NCBI RefSeq assembly: GCF_022601735.1
Contig: NZ_JAKUMM010000001.1
Coordinates: 124,001-188,000, forward strand
DNA length: 64,000 bases
Reading direction: 5' to 3'
Source: Atopomonas sediminilitoris
GTDB lineage: Bacteria; Pseudomonadota; Gammaproteobacteria; Pseudomonadales; Pseudomonadaceae
Part shown: positions 9,139-21,623 of the stretch, piece after piece
Position numbering within the stretch: position 1 is the stretch's first letter
How the letters are laid out: each line of letters starts with the position of its first letter
The notes under the pieces: model-generated
Seen by the model: only the letters and a program-made list of their open reading frames with translations
The model's database searches: none
What the model was told of the DNA's origin: nothing
Program-made: the position numbers and the translations under genes

Positions 9139-10118
9139 CTAGCCTTTAGCCGCCAAACTTGCCCACTGTAGCAACAGGGCTTCGAGAAGCAGCACACGAT
9201 TAAGATTAGCCTTACCCAATACTTTTTGGCGTTGCTGTAAAAGCCATTGCTGCACCGCCAACACGTCCGCGCTATCACTACGCTGCGCTAGATAACCGAG
9301 CACCTTATGCATATCGGGCTCAAGTTGCTCATCAGCCTGCCCTGCTAACTGCTGCCGCAGCAGCGCTTGAGTCCAAGCAAAAAACCAATCAAACACGCGC
9401 AGCAAGTCCAATTTGTTCCAGCTTTCCGCTACTTGACTGGCCGTTTGCTGCCCCTTCAACAAGGCCTTAACCGCATCGACCACGGTAGCGCGCTGCGCTA
9501 CGCCTTCGTCACTCAGCAGACTCAAGGCCTGCAGTGGCGAACCGCCAACCCAGTGCAGCGCTTGCGCGATGAGCATCGTATCAGCCTCTGGCCGCTGCTC
9601 TTTGAGCCAGGCCAAGCTTTGCTCTGGCGAGGGACAAGGGCACTGCAGCTGCTGGCAACGGCTACGGACCGTCGGTAACAGGCGACTAGGGGCGTCACTG
9701 AGCAGCACCAGCACCGTATTGCCGGACGGCTCTTCCAGGCTTTTCAACAAGGCATTAGCCGCATTGGTATTCATCGCCTCAGCAGGCGCCAACAGCACCA
9801 CCTTGCGCCCGCCCAGCTGGGCGGTTTGGGCGACAAAATCAACCAACGCTCGCACTTGATCAATTTTAATCGGCTTATCCGGCTCTTCCGGCATCACACG
9901 CTGCAAGTCAGGATGCGTGCCCGCCTTCCGTAACAAGCAGGCCTTGCACTGCTCACACGCTTGGTACTGCTGCGGAGACTGGCAAAGCAACAAACCGACA
10001 AACGCCTCAGCGAGCTCCCGCTTACCAATACCGCCCTGCCCTTTAAATAAGTAGGCATGCGCATGCTGTTGCCGCTGACTGAGCTGCTGCCACACCTGTT
10101 GCTGCCATGGATACATCA

Positions 10119-10119
<1 letters not shown>
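9139..10119 (-). CDS. holB: DNA polymerase III delta' subunit
   Basis: Part of the clamp loader, which opens the sliding clamp at primer junctions. 326 residues. Residues 24-40 hold a P-loop-like FKGQGGIGKREL. A zinc-binding cluster follows (CQSPQQYQACEQCKACLLRK, given in part), then LLKSLEEPSGNTVLVLLSD and the SRC motif RSRCQQL. The start ATG shares one base with the tmk stop (TGATG), so the two are translationally coupled. Confidence 0.95.
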
Positions 10120-11794
<1,675 letters not shown>

Positions 11795-12613
11795 TCAGAC
11801 AACCATCAACTCTTGGGCAAGAGCCTGAAGTTTACGGGTGACAGGACCAACTGGCCACGTTCGATCGCACAAAGTCCGCACTGGCCATACCCCATAGAGA
11901 CTATTGCACAGCAGCACTTCATCGGCCGCCAGCAAAGCATCGTATGAAATGGGCGCTACTTTGACGGTCAAACCCCGTTGCGGCGCCTGACTGAGCAAAG
12001 CTTGCCGCATGATCCCAGCGACACCGCACTGATTTAACTCTGGGGTGTATAGACAACCGTCACGCACAATAAAGAGATTACTGAATACCCCTTCAATCAC
12101 CCAGCCGTCGCTGTCCCGCATTAAGCCTTCGGCATACTGTGGGTCGCGCCATTCACTGCGGGCGAGCACTTGCTCTAAGCGATTAAGATGCTTCAAGCCT
12201 GCCAACGCTGGCTGCAGCGCCAGGCGGGTTTGACAAGCAAACAAAGAGACTCCGCGCTCAGCATGTTCAGCCGGGTATTGCGGCAGATTAGCTGACTGCA
12301 CAATGCGTCGCGGTGATGATGGCTCCGGCGGTGCATAACCACGCATGCCATCGCCACGCGTAACCATTAACTTGATCACGCCCATCTGCAGGGTTTGCGC
12401 AAAGGCACGCAACTCAGCCTGTACCAGCGCCAAATCCAAGGGGATCAGCAGCCGCTGGCAGCCAGCTTCTAGACGCGCACAATGCAGCGCCAGCAAAGGC
12501 ATTTGCCCTTGCTGAACGCGAATGGTTTCAAATAAGCCGTCACCATAAGCCAAACCGCGATCGACCACTGACACCGTGGTCTGCGGCTGGCCATTCACCC
12601 AAATCAAACTCAA
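11795..12613 (-). CDS. pabC: Aminodeoxychorismate lyase PabC (TTG start)
   Basis: A PLP-dependent fold-type IV enzyme that releases pyruvate from 4-amino-4-deoxychorismate to give p-aminobenzoate for folate. 272 residues: N-terminal [16 protein letters not shown], probable PLP lysine Lys141 in [10 protein letters not shown], and [12 protein letters not shown] for cofactor phosphate binding. The start is TTG at 12613, overlapping the fabF stop as TTGA; there is no better ATG and the N-terminus lines up with PabC of Pseudomonas. Translation is probably coupled to fabF. Confidence 0.93.
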   Translation of the reverse strand: MSLIWVNGQPQTTVSVVDRGLAYGDGLFETIRVQQGQMPLLALHCARLEAGCQRLLIPLDLALVQAELRAFAQTLQMGVIKLMVTRGDGMRGYAPPEPSSPRRIVQSANLPQYPAEHAERGVSLFACQTRLALQPALAGLKHLNRLEQVLARSEWRDPQYAEGLMRDSDGWVIEGVFSNLFIVRDGCLYTPELNQCGVAGIMRQALLSQAPQRGLTVKVAPISYDALLAADEVLLCNSLYGVWPVRTLCDRTWPVGPVTRKLQALAQELMVV

Positions 12614-13851
12614 ACAAACCGCCGGAAAACCAAGGTGCCATTAGTGCCGCCAAACCCAAACGAGTTAGAAATGGCCACTTCGAGCGGACGCTGCTGCGCG
12701 GTATGCGCGACTAAGTTCAAGTCACATCCGGCGCCTGGGTTATCCAAGTTAATGGTCGGCGGAGCAACCTGGTCACGCAGTGCCAATACGCTAAAGACTG
12801 CTTCAACCGCGCCGGCCGCACCCAGCAAGTGCCCTGTCATCGACTTGGTCGAACTCATCGCTAATTGACTGGCGTGACTGCCAAAAACACTTTTTACCGC
12901 GCCAATTTCGGCAATATCACCAGCGGGCGTGGAGGTGCCATGCGCATTGATATAGCCGACTTCTTCTGGGTTTATCTTGGCATCTCGCAAGGCGCTGGCC
13001 ATGCAACGGGCGGCACCTTCGCCGTTTTCCGGCGGCGAGGTCATGTGATACGCATCACCACTCATGCCGAAACCAATCAGCTCGGCATAAATGGTCGCAC
13101 CGCGCGCCTTGGCGTGCTCTAACTCCTCAAGCACTAAGGCGCCTGCACCGTCAGACAACACAAAGCCATCACGATCCTGATCCCAAGGCCGGCTCGCCTT
13201 AGTGGGCTCATCATTGCGCGTTGACAGCGCACGCGCTGCCCCAAAGCCACCCAGGCCTAAGCCCGTGGTCGCCATCTCGGCACCACCGGCGATCATCACA
13301 TCCGCCTCATCAAAGGCGATGTTACGTGCGGCCATGCCAATGCAGTGTGTGCCGGTGGTACATGCGGTGGCGATGGCATAGTTGGGGCCTTTCAAGCCCA
13401 ACTGAATCGACAAGAAGCCAGAAACCATATTGATGATGGAGCCGGGCACAAAGAACGGTGAAATTTTGCGCGGCCCAGAGGCTGACAGTGATTCACAGTT
13501 CTTTTCAATGTTGCTTAAGCCGCCAATGCCTGAGCCCATGACCACACCGATGCGATCGGCATTGGCGTCAGTCACTTCCAGACCTGACTGCTGAACAGCC
13601 TGCAGACTGGCAATCAAACCGTACTGAATAAACAAGTCTTGTTTGCGCGCTTCTTTGGCTGACAGGTATTGGTCAACCGCCAAATCCCGAACCGAGCCGC
13701 CAAAGCGCGTCGAGAACGCACTGACATCCATATGTTCAATGGGAGCAATACCGCTACGACCAGCCAAGATACCTTCCCAGCTGGAGGCCACATTGTTACC
13801 CAAAGGACTGAGCATACCCATGCCCGTCACCACGACTCTTCTGCGCGCCAC
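12610..13851 (-). CDS. fabF: 3-oxoacyl-ACP synthase II FabF
   Basis: A condensing enzyme that elongates acyl-ACP, including palmitoleoyl-ACP to cis-vaccenoyl-ACP. 413 residues. Triad: Cys164 in [10 protein letters not shown], His304 in NAHGTSTP, His341 in [13 protein letters not shown] at 13851 ([10 protein letters not shown]) is preferred over the GTG at 13866 because GAGGGA precedes it at normal spacing and the length then matches FabF1 of Pseudomonas. It is separated from acpP by about 105 bases that include a terminator-like hairpin. Confidence 0.96.
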   Translation of the reverse strand: MARRRVVVTGMGMLSPLGNNVASSWEGILAGRSGIAPIEHMDVSAFSTRFGGSVRDLAVDQYLSAKEARKQDLFIQYGLIASLQAVQQSGLEVTDANADRIGVVMGSGIGGLSNIEKNCESLSASGPRKISPFFVPGSIINMVSGFLSIQLGLKGPNYAIATACTTGTHCIGMAARNIAFDEADVMIAGGAEMATTGLGLGGFGAARALSTRNDEPTKASRPWDQDRDGFVLSDGAGALVLEELEHAKARGATIYAELIGFGMSGDAYHMTSPPENGEGAARCMASALRDAKINPEEVGYINAHGTSTPAGDIAEIGAVKSVFGSHASQLAMSSTKSMTGHLLGAAGAVEAVFSVLALRDQVAPPTINLDNPGAGCDLNLVAHTAQQRPLEVAISNSFGFGGTNGTLVFRRFV

Positions 13852-13901
13852 AGTCTTCCCTCGCACTCACTCAACATTCTTAAAACTAAATAGCAGCCAA
13901 T

Positions 13902-13937
13902 AAAAAAGCCGCACGCCCGAAGACAGTGCGGCCTTTT
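13902..13937 (-). terminator. Terminator or attenuator between acpP and fabF
   Basis: On the minus strand GCCGCAC and GTGCGGC (13932-13926 and 13914-13908) enclose an 11-base loop and are followed by six T. It lies after acpP and before fabF, so it should let only part of the transcripts continue and would keep acpP mRNA in excess. Confidence 0.8.
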
Positions 13938-13956
13938 GGCTGCGCAGGACGCTCGC

Positions 13957-14196
13957 TTACTTGGCTTGGTGGGCCAATACGTAATCGATAGCTTCCTGAA
14001 CAGTGGTGATCTTCTCCGCGTCTTCGTCTGGAATTTCGGTTTCGAATTCTTCTTCCAGGGCCATCACCAGCTCAACGGTGTCAAGCGAGTCAGCGCCGAG
14101 GTCCTCGACAAAGGAAGCAGCGTTGGTAACTTCTTCCTCTTTAACGCCCAGTTGTTCAGCAACGATTTTCTTGACGCGTTCTTCGATGGTGCTCAT
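13957..14196 (-). CDS. acpP: Acyl carrier protein
   Basis: Carries growing acyl chains on 4'-phosphopantetheine. 79 residues, strongly acidic; the modified serine is Ser37 in [13 protein letters not shown] at 14196 gives the conserved N-terminus MSTIEERV; the in-frame GTG at 14208 sits directly on the AGGAG and is unlikely. It has its own promoter, a set of palindromic sites upstream and a terminator downstream, consistent with separate high expression within the fab cluster. Confidence 0.98.
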   Translation of the reverse strand: MSTIEERVKKIVAEQLGVKEEEVTNAASFVEDLGADSLDTVELVMALEEEFETEIPDEDAEKITTVQEAIDYVLAHQAK

Positions 14197-14246
14197 AAGG
14201 TATTTCACTCCTAGGTACGGAATTCGTGCAGCAAGCTGCGAGTAAG

Positions 14247-14274
14247 TTTATAGAAACCAATTTCAGCTTTTCAA
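14247..14274 (-). promoter_or_regulatory. Sigma-70 promoter of acpP
   Basis: TTGAAA (14274-14269), 16-base spacer, TATAAA (14252-14247). The predicted start near 14240 gives a leader of about 45 bases with AGGAG before the acpP ATG. Confidence 0.65.
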
Positions 14275-14279
14275 GCTGG

Positions 14280-14344
14280 CTGCAGAAAACAGGATAATGA
14301 CACATTTGCAGAATATTTCTGCAATCATCCGGCAAATTCTGCAG
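14280..14344. promoter_or_regulatory. Cluster of TTCTGCA(A/G) sites upstream of acpP
   Basis: A perfect palindrome TTGCAGAA-TAT-TTCTGCAA lies at 14306-14324. Single copies of the half-site flank it: CTGCAGAA at 14280-14287, directly beside the -35 element, and TTCTGCAG at 14337-14344. Four half-sites in 65 bases suggest a transcription-factor array. I do not recognise the regulator. Confidence 0.55.
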
Positions 14345-14392
14345 CGATCCTAATGTGCCATTGTGACAACCCGCTGACAGGTTAAGTCACAA

Positions 14393-15136
14393 TCAGCTCA
14401 TATACATGCCGCCGTTAACGGGCACCGTAGCACCTGTCACATAAGCCGCGCCGTCAGAAGCCAAAAAAGCAACCACTTTGGCAATCTCTTGCGCATCGCC
14501 TAAACGTCCCAACGGAATCTGGCCAAGCATGGCCTCGCGCTGGGCATCTGACAATTCTTTCGTCATATCGGTATCAATAAAGCCGGGAGCCACCGCGTTG
14601 ACGGTAATGGATCGCGAGCCCACTTCGCGCGCCAAGGCACGCGTAAAGCCCTCTAACCCTGCTTTAGCCGCTGCATAATTGCATTGACCGGCATTACCCA
14701 TTGCCCCGACCACGGAACCGATGCTGATAATACGCCCCCAACGCGCCTTGGTCATGCCGCGCAGCATGGCTTTGCTCATACGGTAGAGGCTATTGAGGTT
14801 GGTATTAATGACGTCAAACCACTCATCATCCTTCATGCGCATCATCAGATTATCGCGAGTGATGCCAGCGTTATTGACCAAGATCAGCGGTTGACCCAAA
14901 TGCTCTTGCACGTGCTTGATGGTTTGCGCCACCGACTCATCATCAGCCACGTTCAAGCACAGGCCTGCGCCTTCGATACCTGCCTCTTTCAGATAGGCAG
15001 CAATCTGCTCGGCGCCGTTATCGGTGGTTGCCGTACCAATAACCACAGCCCCCTGCGCACCCAGTTCCAACGCAATAGCGCGCCCAATGCCGCGACTAGC
15101 ACCAGTAACCAGGGCAATTTTTCCTTGCAAGCTCAT
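14393..15136 (-). CDS. fabG: 3-oxoacyl-ACP reductase FabG
   Basis: NADPH-dependent reduction of 3-oxoacyl-ACP. A 247-residue short-chain dehydrogenase: cofactor motif TGASRGIGRA at 11-20, NNAG at 88-91, catalytic Ser141, Tyr154 and Lys158 in GSVVG and NYAAAK, and the C-terminal VNGGMYM. Lies 14 bases after fabD and upstream of acpP. Confidence 0.97.
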   Translation of the reverse strand: MSLQGKIALVTGASRGIGRAIALELGAQGAVVIGTATTDNGAEQIAAYLKEAGIEGAGLCLNVADDESVAQTIKHVQEHLGQPLILVNNAGITRDNLMMRMKDDEWFDVINTNLNSLYRMSKAMLRGMTKARWGRIISIGSVVGAMGNAGQCNYAAAKAGLEGFTRALAREVGSRSITVNAVAPGFIDTDMTKELSDAQREAMLGQIPLGRLGDAQEIAKVVAFLASDGAAYVTGATVPVNGGMYMS

Positions 15137-15150
15137 ACAAAATTCCTCTT

Positions 15151-16092
15151 TTAAAGCGCAGCTAACGCTGCCAGCGTTGCCGCAAAGGCGTCCGGGGTAT
15201 CAGTGTTATAGGTATTCAACCCTTTGACGCAGCGCTTATTTAAGCCACTCAACACCTTACCCGGGCCACACTCAACCACATGTTCCGCACCGCCAGCCGC
15301 CAATGCTTGCACGGACTCCACCCAGCGCACGGGGCTATAGAGCTGCGAAACCAGCGCCATACGCAACGCGGCAATATCACCCGCCACCGTGGCCGACACA
15401 TTCTGCACTAACGGCATATTGGGCATGGCCCAACTCGCTGCGGCCAGGTCAGCGGCGAATTGCTCCGCAGCCGGCTGCATAAGCGCACAATGCGACGGCA
15501 CGCTCACGGGGAGCGGCATTGCGCGCTTAGCCCCGCGCGCTTTACAGGCTTCAACCGCACGGGCGACCGCCTCGGCAGCACCGGCAATCACGACTTGCCC
15601 AGGGGCGTTAAAGTTAACCGGTGCAACCACGGCGCCCTGCGCCGCTTCAGCACAAGCCGCGCGCACATCGTCATCTTCTAAACCAAGAATCGCGGCCATG
15701 CCACCTTGCCCAGCGGGCACCGCTTGTTGCATTAACTGACCACGACGCTGCACCAAACGCACCGCTTCCGCAAACGGCAGAGCGCCGGCAGCCACTAAGG
15801 CGGAATACTCACCCAAACTGTGACCTGCCACTTGCGCAGGCTGAGCGCCCGACTGCGCCTGCCAGACACGCCACAATGCAATCGAGGCCGTCAAAATAGC
15901 TGGCTGAGTAGTATCGGTTTGATTGAGCTTGGCTTCATCGTTTTGGCTAACAGACCATAGATCAAAGCCAAGCACTTCAGAGGCTTCAGCGAAGGTTTGT
16001 TGGATCAGCGGGTTAGCCGCGGCATGTTCGGCCAACATTCCCAGCGCCTGTGAGCCTTGGCCGGGAAATACGAAAGCGATTGAGGTTGTCAT
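15151..16092 (-). CDS. fabD: Malonyl-CoA:ACP transacylase FabD
   Basis: Loads malonate onto ACP. 313 residues. Motifs: FVFPGQGSQ at 8-16, nucleophile Ser92 in GHSLGEYSAL, the His of VPSHCALMQ, and QNVSA. The ATG at 16092 has GGAA at suitable distance and gives an N-terminus like that of Pseudomonas FabD; an upstream ATG at 16104 has no ribosome site. About 100 bases separate it from plsX. Confidence 0.97.
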   Translation of the reverse strand: MTTSIAFVFPGQGSQALGMLAEHAAANPLIQQTFAEASEVLGFDLWSVSQNDEAKLNQTDTTQPAILTASIALWRVWQAQSGAQPAQVAGHSLGEYSALVAAGALPFAEAVRLVQRRGQLMQQAVPAGQGGMAAILGLEDDDVRAACAEAAQGAVVAPVNFNAPGQVVIAGAAEAVARAVEACKARGAKRAMPLPVSVPSHCALMQPAAEQFAADLAAASWAMPNMPLVQNVSATVAGDIAALRMALVSQLYSPVRWVESVQALAAGGAEHVVECGPGKVLSGLNKRCVKGLNTYNTDTPDAFAATLAALAAL

Positions 16093-16195
16093 GCTGCTTT
16101 CCATGTCGAGTGTGAACGATAGTCTGAAGCCAGCTTCAGACCTTGAAAACTGACTGTTGGATGAAGGCTATCCAAAGAGGGTCACATTAGTGACC

Positions 16196-17203
16196 TTACA
16201 ACAGCATATCTTCCAAATGTCCATGTAACTTTTGTGGCAGATTTTCTTCTACCGCCATACGTGCACGGCGAATCGCACTTAAAAAGGCTGCCGTATCGGC
16301 ACCACCGTGGCTCTTCACCACCACACCCTGCAGCCCAAGAAAGCTAGCGCCATTGTGCGCGGCAGGTGACAACTCTTGCTGTAAGCGCTTCAAGAACGGT
16401 AAGGCTAGCCACCCCACCAGTCGAGCAAACAGCGTTGAGGAAAAGGCATTACGGATGCGTTCAACAATAAAGCCAGCCAAACCTTCGCTTGATTTGAGTA
16501 GCACATTGCCGACAAAGCCATCGCAGACCACGACATCGGCTTCGCCTCGAAAAACGCCATCACCCTCAATAAAGCCGGTGTAATTCAGCTGCTCCGCTTG
16601 CTCTAACAAGCTCGCGGCAAACTTAACCTGCTGATTACCCTTGATCGCTTCACTGCCAATATTGAGCAAAGCCACACGTGGTCGCTCTACTCCTAAGCAG
16701 GCAGCCGCTAGCGACCCCATCACCGCAAATTGCAGTAAATGCTCGGCGCTGCAGTCTACGTTTGCGCCAAGGTCGAGCAACTGGCATTCACCACTCACCG
16801 TGGGAATGGCCGTCATCATCGCCGGCCGATCAATACCCGGCAGCGTCTTAAGAATAAAGCGCGCCAAGGCCATCAAAGCACCGGTGTTACCTGCACTGAC
16901 ACAGGCCTGCACCTCATGGTCGCGCAGCATTTGTAGCGCTACACGCATTGAGGAGTCAGGTTTACTGCGCAGTGCGGTGCTGGGCTTATCCGCCATCTCA
17001 ATCACCTCTGACGCGTGCTTTATATGCAGGCGCGCACGATCCCAATCGTTGTGTTGAGACAACAATCGTGTCAGCTGGGTGGAATCACCCACGAGGGTCA
17101 GCGAGAGGTGCCTGTCTTCAGCCAGAGCAGCTAAACAAGCGGGAATAAGCAAGTGGGGACCGAAGTCCCCACTCATTGCATCAATAGCGATGTGCGCGCT
17201 CAA
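16196..17203 (-). CDS. plsX: Phosphate acyltransferase PlsX (TTG start)
   Basis: Makes acyl-phosphate from acyl-ACP for phospholipid synthesis; peripheral inner-membrane enzyme. 335 residues with [21 protein letters not shown] and [11 protein letters not shown]. The N-terminus reads [11 protein letters not shown], where the family nearly always has AIDAMGGDxGP, so the first glycine is serine here. The start is TTG at 17203 with GAAGAG upstream, 3 bases after the rpmF stop, so it is coupled to rpmF. Confidence 0.95.
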   Translation of the reverse strand: MSAHIAIDAMSGDFGPHLLIPACLAALAEDRHLSLTLVGDSTQLTRLLSQHNDWDRARLHIKHASEVIEMADKPSTALRSKPDSSMRVALQMLRDHEVQACVSAGNTGALMALARFILKTLPGIDRPAMMTAIPTVSGECQLLDLGANVDCSAEHLLQFAVMGSLAAACLGVERPRVALLNIGSEAIKGNQQVKFAASLLEQAEQLNYTGFIEGDGVFRGEADVVVCDGFVGNVLLKSSEGLAGFIVERIRNAFSSTLFARLVGWLALPFLKRLQQELSPAAHNGASFLGLQGVVVKSHGGADTAAFLSAIRRARMAVEENLPQKLHGHLEDMLL

Positions 17204-17206
17204 GGA

Positions 17207-17389
17207 TTACTCTTCAGAGCCCTTGTCGATCACTTTGCGGCCACGATAGAAGCCGTCCGGGCTTACATTGTGACGCAGGTGTACTTCACCAGTGCTCTTT
17301 TCTACCGACAGAGCGCTGCTTTCGAGGGCGTCGTGCGAACGACGCATGTCACGTGCGGAACGAGACTTTTTGTTCTGTTGAACTGCCAT
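17207..17389 (-). CDS. rpmF: 50S ribosomal protein L32
   Basis: A 60-residue basic ribosomal protein: [20 protein letters not shown] at the start, [17 protein letters not shown] at the end. It has no cysteine pairs, so it is the zinc-free form usual in this class. It stands between yceD and plsX in the widely conserved yceD-rpmF-plsX-fab order. Confidence 0.97.
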   Translation of the reverse strand: MAVQQNKKSRSARDMRRSHDALESSALSVEKSTGEVHLRHNVSPDGFYRGRKVIDKGSEE

Positions 17390-17401
17390 GATTAAAAACT
17401 C

Positions 17402-17932
17402 CTAAGCGTTGGGGTCACGTTTCAACTGCGCCAGTACGTCGAACGGGTTGGACCGCTTAACCTCGTTCTCGCTCGGCTCGGGCGCGGCTGCAAAACCCGC
17501 CGGATGCTGGCAATTTTCGCTGTCGTGCATAGGCACAATGGGCAGTGCCAGAATCAACTCGTCTTCAACCAATTCGGCCAAGACTAGCGGTTCTTCACCC
17601 AGCTCCAGCGCATCATAATCTTTGGGCAGTGCTTTACCTTGTTCTTCCGACCACACTACGGCGTAGTGGCAATCAGCTTCTACAGGGAGCGTCACTGGCT
17701 CCAAACAACGTTGACAGTGCATTTTTGCCTGCACGGTGAAGTGGCCTTGCAGCACAATAAAGTTCTGCTCGTCCCGATCAAACACCAGACGCACCTGAAC
17801 ATCCCCTGCGCCATCAACCAGAGCACTGGTTAAACGGGACATGGGAGCCAATGGCAGACTGCCCTCGATCACTGCGCCACGATCGGCCAATTTACGAGGA
17901 TCAACCTGAGAAGGAATAGGTGCGGTCAACAT
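17402..17932 (-). CDS. yceD: YceD family protein (DUF177), 23S rRNA accumulation protein
   Basis: 176 residues. The DUF177 core contains a CQRC motif (MHCQRCLEPV) and a later HDSENCQHP. Relatives affect 23S rRNA levels, and the gene almost always precedes rpmF, as here (12 bases). The N-terminus (PIPSQVDPRKLADRG) matches the Pseudomonas protein, which fixes the start at 17932. There is no Shine-Dalgarno sequence, and a near-ideal promoter ends only 10 bases upstream, so the message may be leaderless. Confidence 0.93.
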   Translation of the reverse strand: MLTAPIPSQVDPRKLADRGAVIEGSLPLAPMSRLTSALVDGAGDVQVRLVFDRDEQNFIVLQGHFTVQAKMHCQRCLEPVTLPVEADCHYAVVWSEEQGKALPKDYDALELGEEPLVLAELVEDELILALPIVPMHDSENCQHPAGFAAAPEPSENEVKRSNPFDVLAQLKRDPNA

Positions 17933-17941
17933 AAGCGCGCG

Positions 17942-17970
17942 ATTCTAGGGAGGCACTGGCCGCGTGTCAA
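17942..17970 (-). promoter_or_regulatory. Strong sigma-70 promoter of the yceD-rpmF-plsX-fab operon
   Basis: TTGACA (17970-17965), 17-base spacer, TAGAAT (17947-17942). The -35 is perfect and the -10 differs at one position. Transcription should start at about 17935, only 2-4 bases before the yceD ATG. Confidence 0.85.
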
Positions 17971-17985
17971 AGAAAATCCGCCGTG

Positions 17986-18013
17986 TTGTACTGATAAATC
18001 AGCCGCTTAGAAT
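17986..18013 (+). promoter_or_regulatory. Probable sigma-70 promoter of maf
   Basis: TTGTAC (17986-17991), 16-base spacer, TAGAAT (18008-18013). It points away from the yceD promoter and would give a leader of about 22 bases that includes AAGGA. Confidence 0.6.
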
Positions 18014-18042
18014 GTCGCATCGCCACAAATAAGGAATAACTC

Positions 18043-18621
18043 ATGCTGCCGTTATTACTAGCGTCCTCCTCACCCTACCGTCGAGAACTGCTACAGCGCT
18101 TGCAAATACCTTTTACCTGGGCGGCACCCGAGATTGATGAAACAGCGCTTGCTGAAGAAGACCCGCATCGTCTGTGTGAACGGCTTGCGCATGCCAAGGC
18201 CAGTGCCTTGCTGAGCTCGCACCCGCAGCACTTGATCATTGGCTCTGATCAAGTCGCGGTATTGGGTAAGCGCATCTTAGGCAAGCCTCACACCCCAGAA
18301 CGCGCCTGCCTGCAATTATCTGAGTGCAGCGGGCAACGGGTCGATTTCCTAACCAGCCTGTGCCTACTTGATAGCAGTGATGGCAGCCATCAACTCGCTG
18401 TGGTGCCTTTTAGCGTGCAGTTTCGCGCCTTAAAGACAGACGAAATTGAGCGCTACGTCGCCAAAGAGCAGCCCTTAGATTGTGCCGGCAGCTTTAAGGT
18501 AGAAGGCCTCGGCATCAGTTTGTTCGAGCACACTCAAGGCACCGACCAAAGCAGCCTGATTGGCCTGCCACTGATTAAGCTTTGCACAATGCTGCGCAAC
18601 AAGGGCTGGCAGCTCCCGTGA
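18043..18621 (+). CDS. maf: Maf-like nucleotide pyrophosphatase, YceF type
   Basis: 192 residues. SSSPYRRELL at 9-18, then IIGSDQVAVLG and the basic KEQPLDCAGSFKVEGLGI. The SPYRREL form is typical of the YceF branch, whose E. coli member hydrolyses 7-methyl-GTP. The house-cleaning role is inferred from the family. ATG at 18043 follows AAGGAATAACTC. It diverges from the yceD operon, as its homologue does in P. aeruginosa. Confidence 0.93.
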   Translation: MLPLLLASSSPYRRELLQRLQIPFTWAAPEIDETALAEEDPHRLCERLAHAKASALLSSHPQHLIIGSDQVAVLGKRILGKPHTPERACLQLSECSGQRVDFLTSLCLLDSSDGSHQLAVVPFSVQFRALKTDEIERYVAKEQPLDCAGSFKVEGLGISLFEHTQGTDQSSLIGLPLIKLCTMLRNKGWQLP

Positions 18622-18644
18622 ATCGAGCGCTACCTATATATAGA

Positions 18645-18670
18645 AGCAAGGCGCCGATCGGCGCCTTGCT
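18645..18670. terminator. Perfect 11-base hairpin between convergent genes
   Basis: AGCAAGGCGCC-GATC-GGCGCCTTGCT is a perfect inverted repeat with a 4-base loop, after maf and after the opposing gene. There is no T-run, so it may be a weak or Rho-assisted terminator. Confidence 0.55.
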
Positions 18671-18694
18671 GTGGAGCAATGTTGAGAAATTGCC

Positions 18695-19516
18695 TTAAGC
18701 GATTTCGGCGTAGAGCAAGTCCAAACCATCCTCGATCACCACTTGCACGCTCTGCATCACCAAGCTCACGCGATCAAAAATGGCCTCGACGGCAATCTCT
18801 ACCAACTCAACATCTAAAATTTCATGCTGCACCATGCGGCTCAAGTCGCCGATTTGACGGCGCACATCAAAGCTACTGGGCAAGTCTTTTAATTGAATTT
18901 GCGCAGGCCCCTGCACTTGCTCTAATAACTGCACCATGGCTGCGCGCACTTCATCGCGGCATTCACCGGTTTGTGCGCAAATCGCGCTGTAAGCGCGCAA
19001 CTGACCGCAGTCTTCCACCAATTGCGGCAACGTTCGCAAGCAATACAGCGCCAAAGTGCGCTGAAAATGACTGCCCGCACTGGTCAACCCTGCGCTATCG
19101 GCGGTTTTCTCGACACAAGCAAACAGCTGCCCAATCAAGTCGGTATGCTGCTGCATGCTCAGTAATGCTTCTCGCTCTTCTCGTAAGGCCGCCAAGCCCT
19201 GCAGGCTAACAGCGGCCTCGCGCCACGCCCGCTTAACCTCATAAGCGGTGCCATCTTGCAACAAGCGACTAAGCATCTTGCTCTCATCATCCACTTGCTG
19301 TTCGACCGACTTAAGCTGCGGCTTGGCGTTATGCTTGCCATTTAAGTAGCCCATGCTCAAACCGCGATGCCGCTGCACCCAACTGATGATGCGCATCAAG
19401 CTTTGTAGCTGACGCAAACTCGCCTCACCTCGCCCGCCGCGCGCTATCCGTAACCACCAAGCCAACACCAAACCTGCTGTTAGCAACACCAACACTGCCC
19501 ATACACCTTGTAGCAT
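18695..19516 (-). CDS. Membrane-anchored helical protein with NIT-like sensor domain
   Basis: 273 residues: one N-terminal membrane helix (MLQGVWAVLVLLTAGLVLAW), a short basic segment, then a helical domain. The stretch MRIISWVQRHRGLSMGYLNG at about 41-60 resembles the 'QRERGLS' signature of nitrate/nitrite-sensing (NIT) domains. Only two cysteines fall in an identifiable pair (CAQTGEC). No output domain such as HAMP, kinase or methyl-accepting region follows, which is unusual, since NIT domains mostly sit in larger receptors. Start ATG has GAGGAG upstream. Function unknown; NIT assignment is moderate. Confidence 0.7.
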   Translation of the reverse strand: MLQGVWAVLVLLTAGLVLAWWLRIARGGRGEASLRQLQSLMRIISWVQRHRGLSMGYLNGKHNAKPQLKSVEQQVDDESKMLSRLLQDGTAYEVKRAWREAAVSLQGLAALREEREALLSMQQHTDLIGQLFACVEKTADSAGLTSAGSHFQRTLALYCLRTLPQLVEDCGQLRAYSAICAQTGECRDEVRAAMVQLLEQVQGPAQIQLKDLPSSFDVRRQIGDLSRMVQHEILDVELVEIAVEAIFDRVSLVMQSVQVVIEDGLDLLYAEIA

Positions 19517-19739
19517 CGACCGCTCCTCGCGCGTTGACCATCAGCCCCCTCCGGCCTGGCCCAATAGCTATAGAGCAGACTTCATGCCAGCTGGCACAGC
19601 GCGCAAAACAGCGGTTTAGCCCACGTCCATGGCCTAACAACGCCCTAGCACAGTGCATAAAGACAAAGCCCCAAGCTTTACGCGTAAAAAAGGTGCAACT
19701 ACCCTTAAGGAACCTAGGATCACAGCAGGAAAAGTCGGA

Positions 19740-21523
<1,784 letters not shown>

Positions 21524-21623
21524 CTAGCCCTCACACCCCAGCCCGCTGTTTATGCCCACAGCGTTATAACCAAGGCTTTGTATATTCAGTAAAGCTAGAC
21601 GAATTTTGGCAGCATGCACGACT

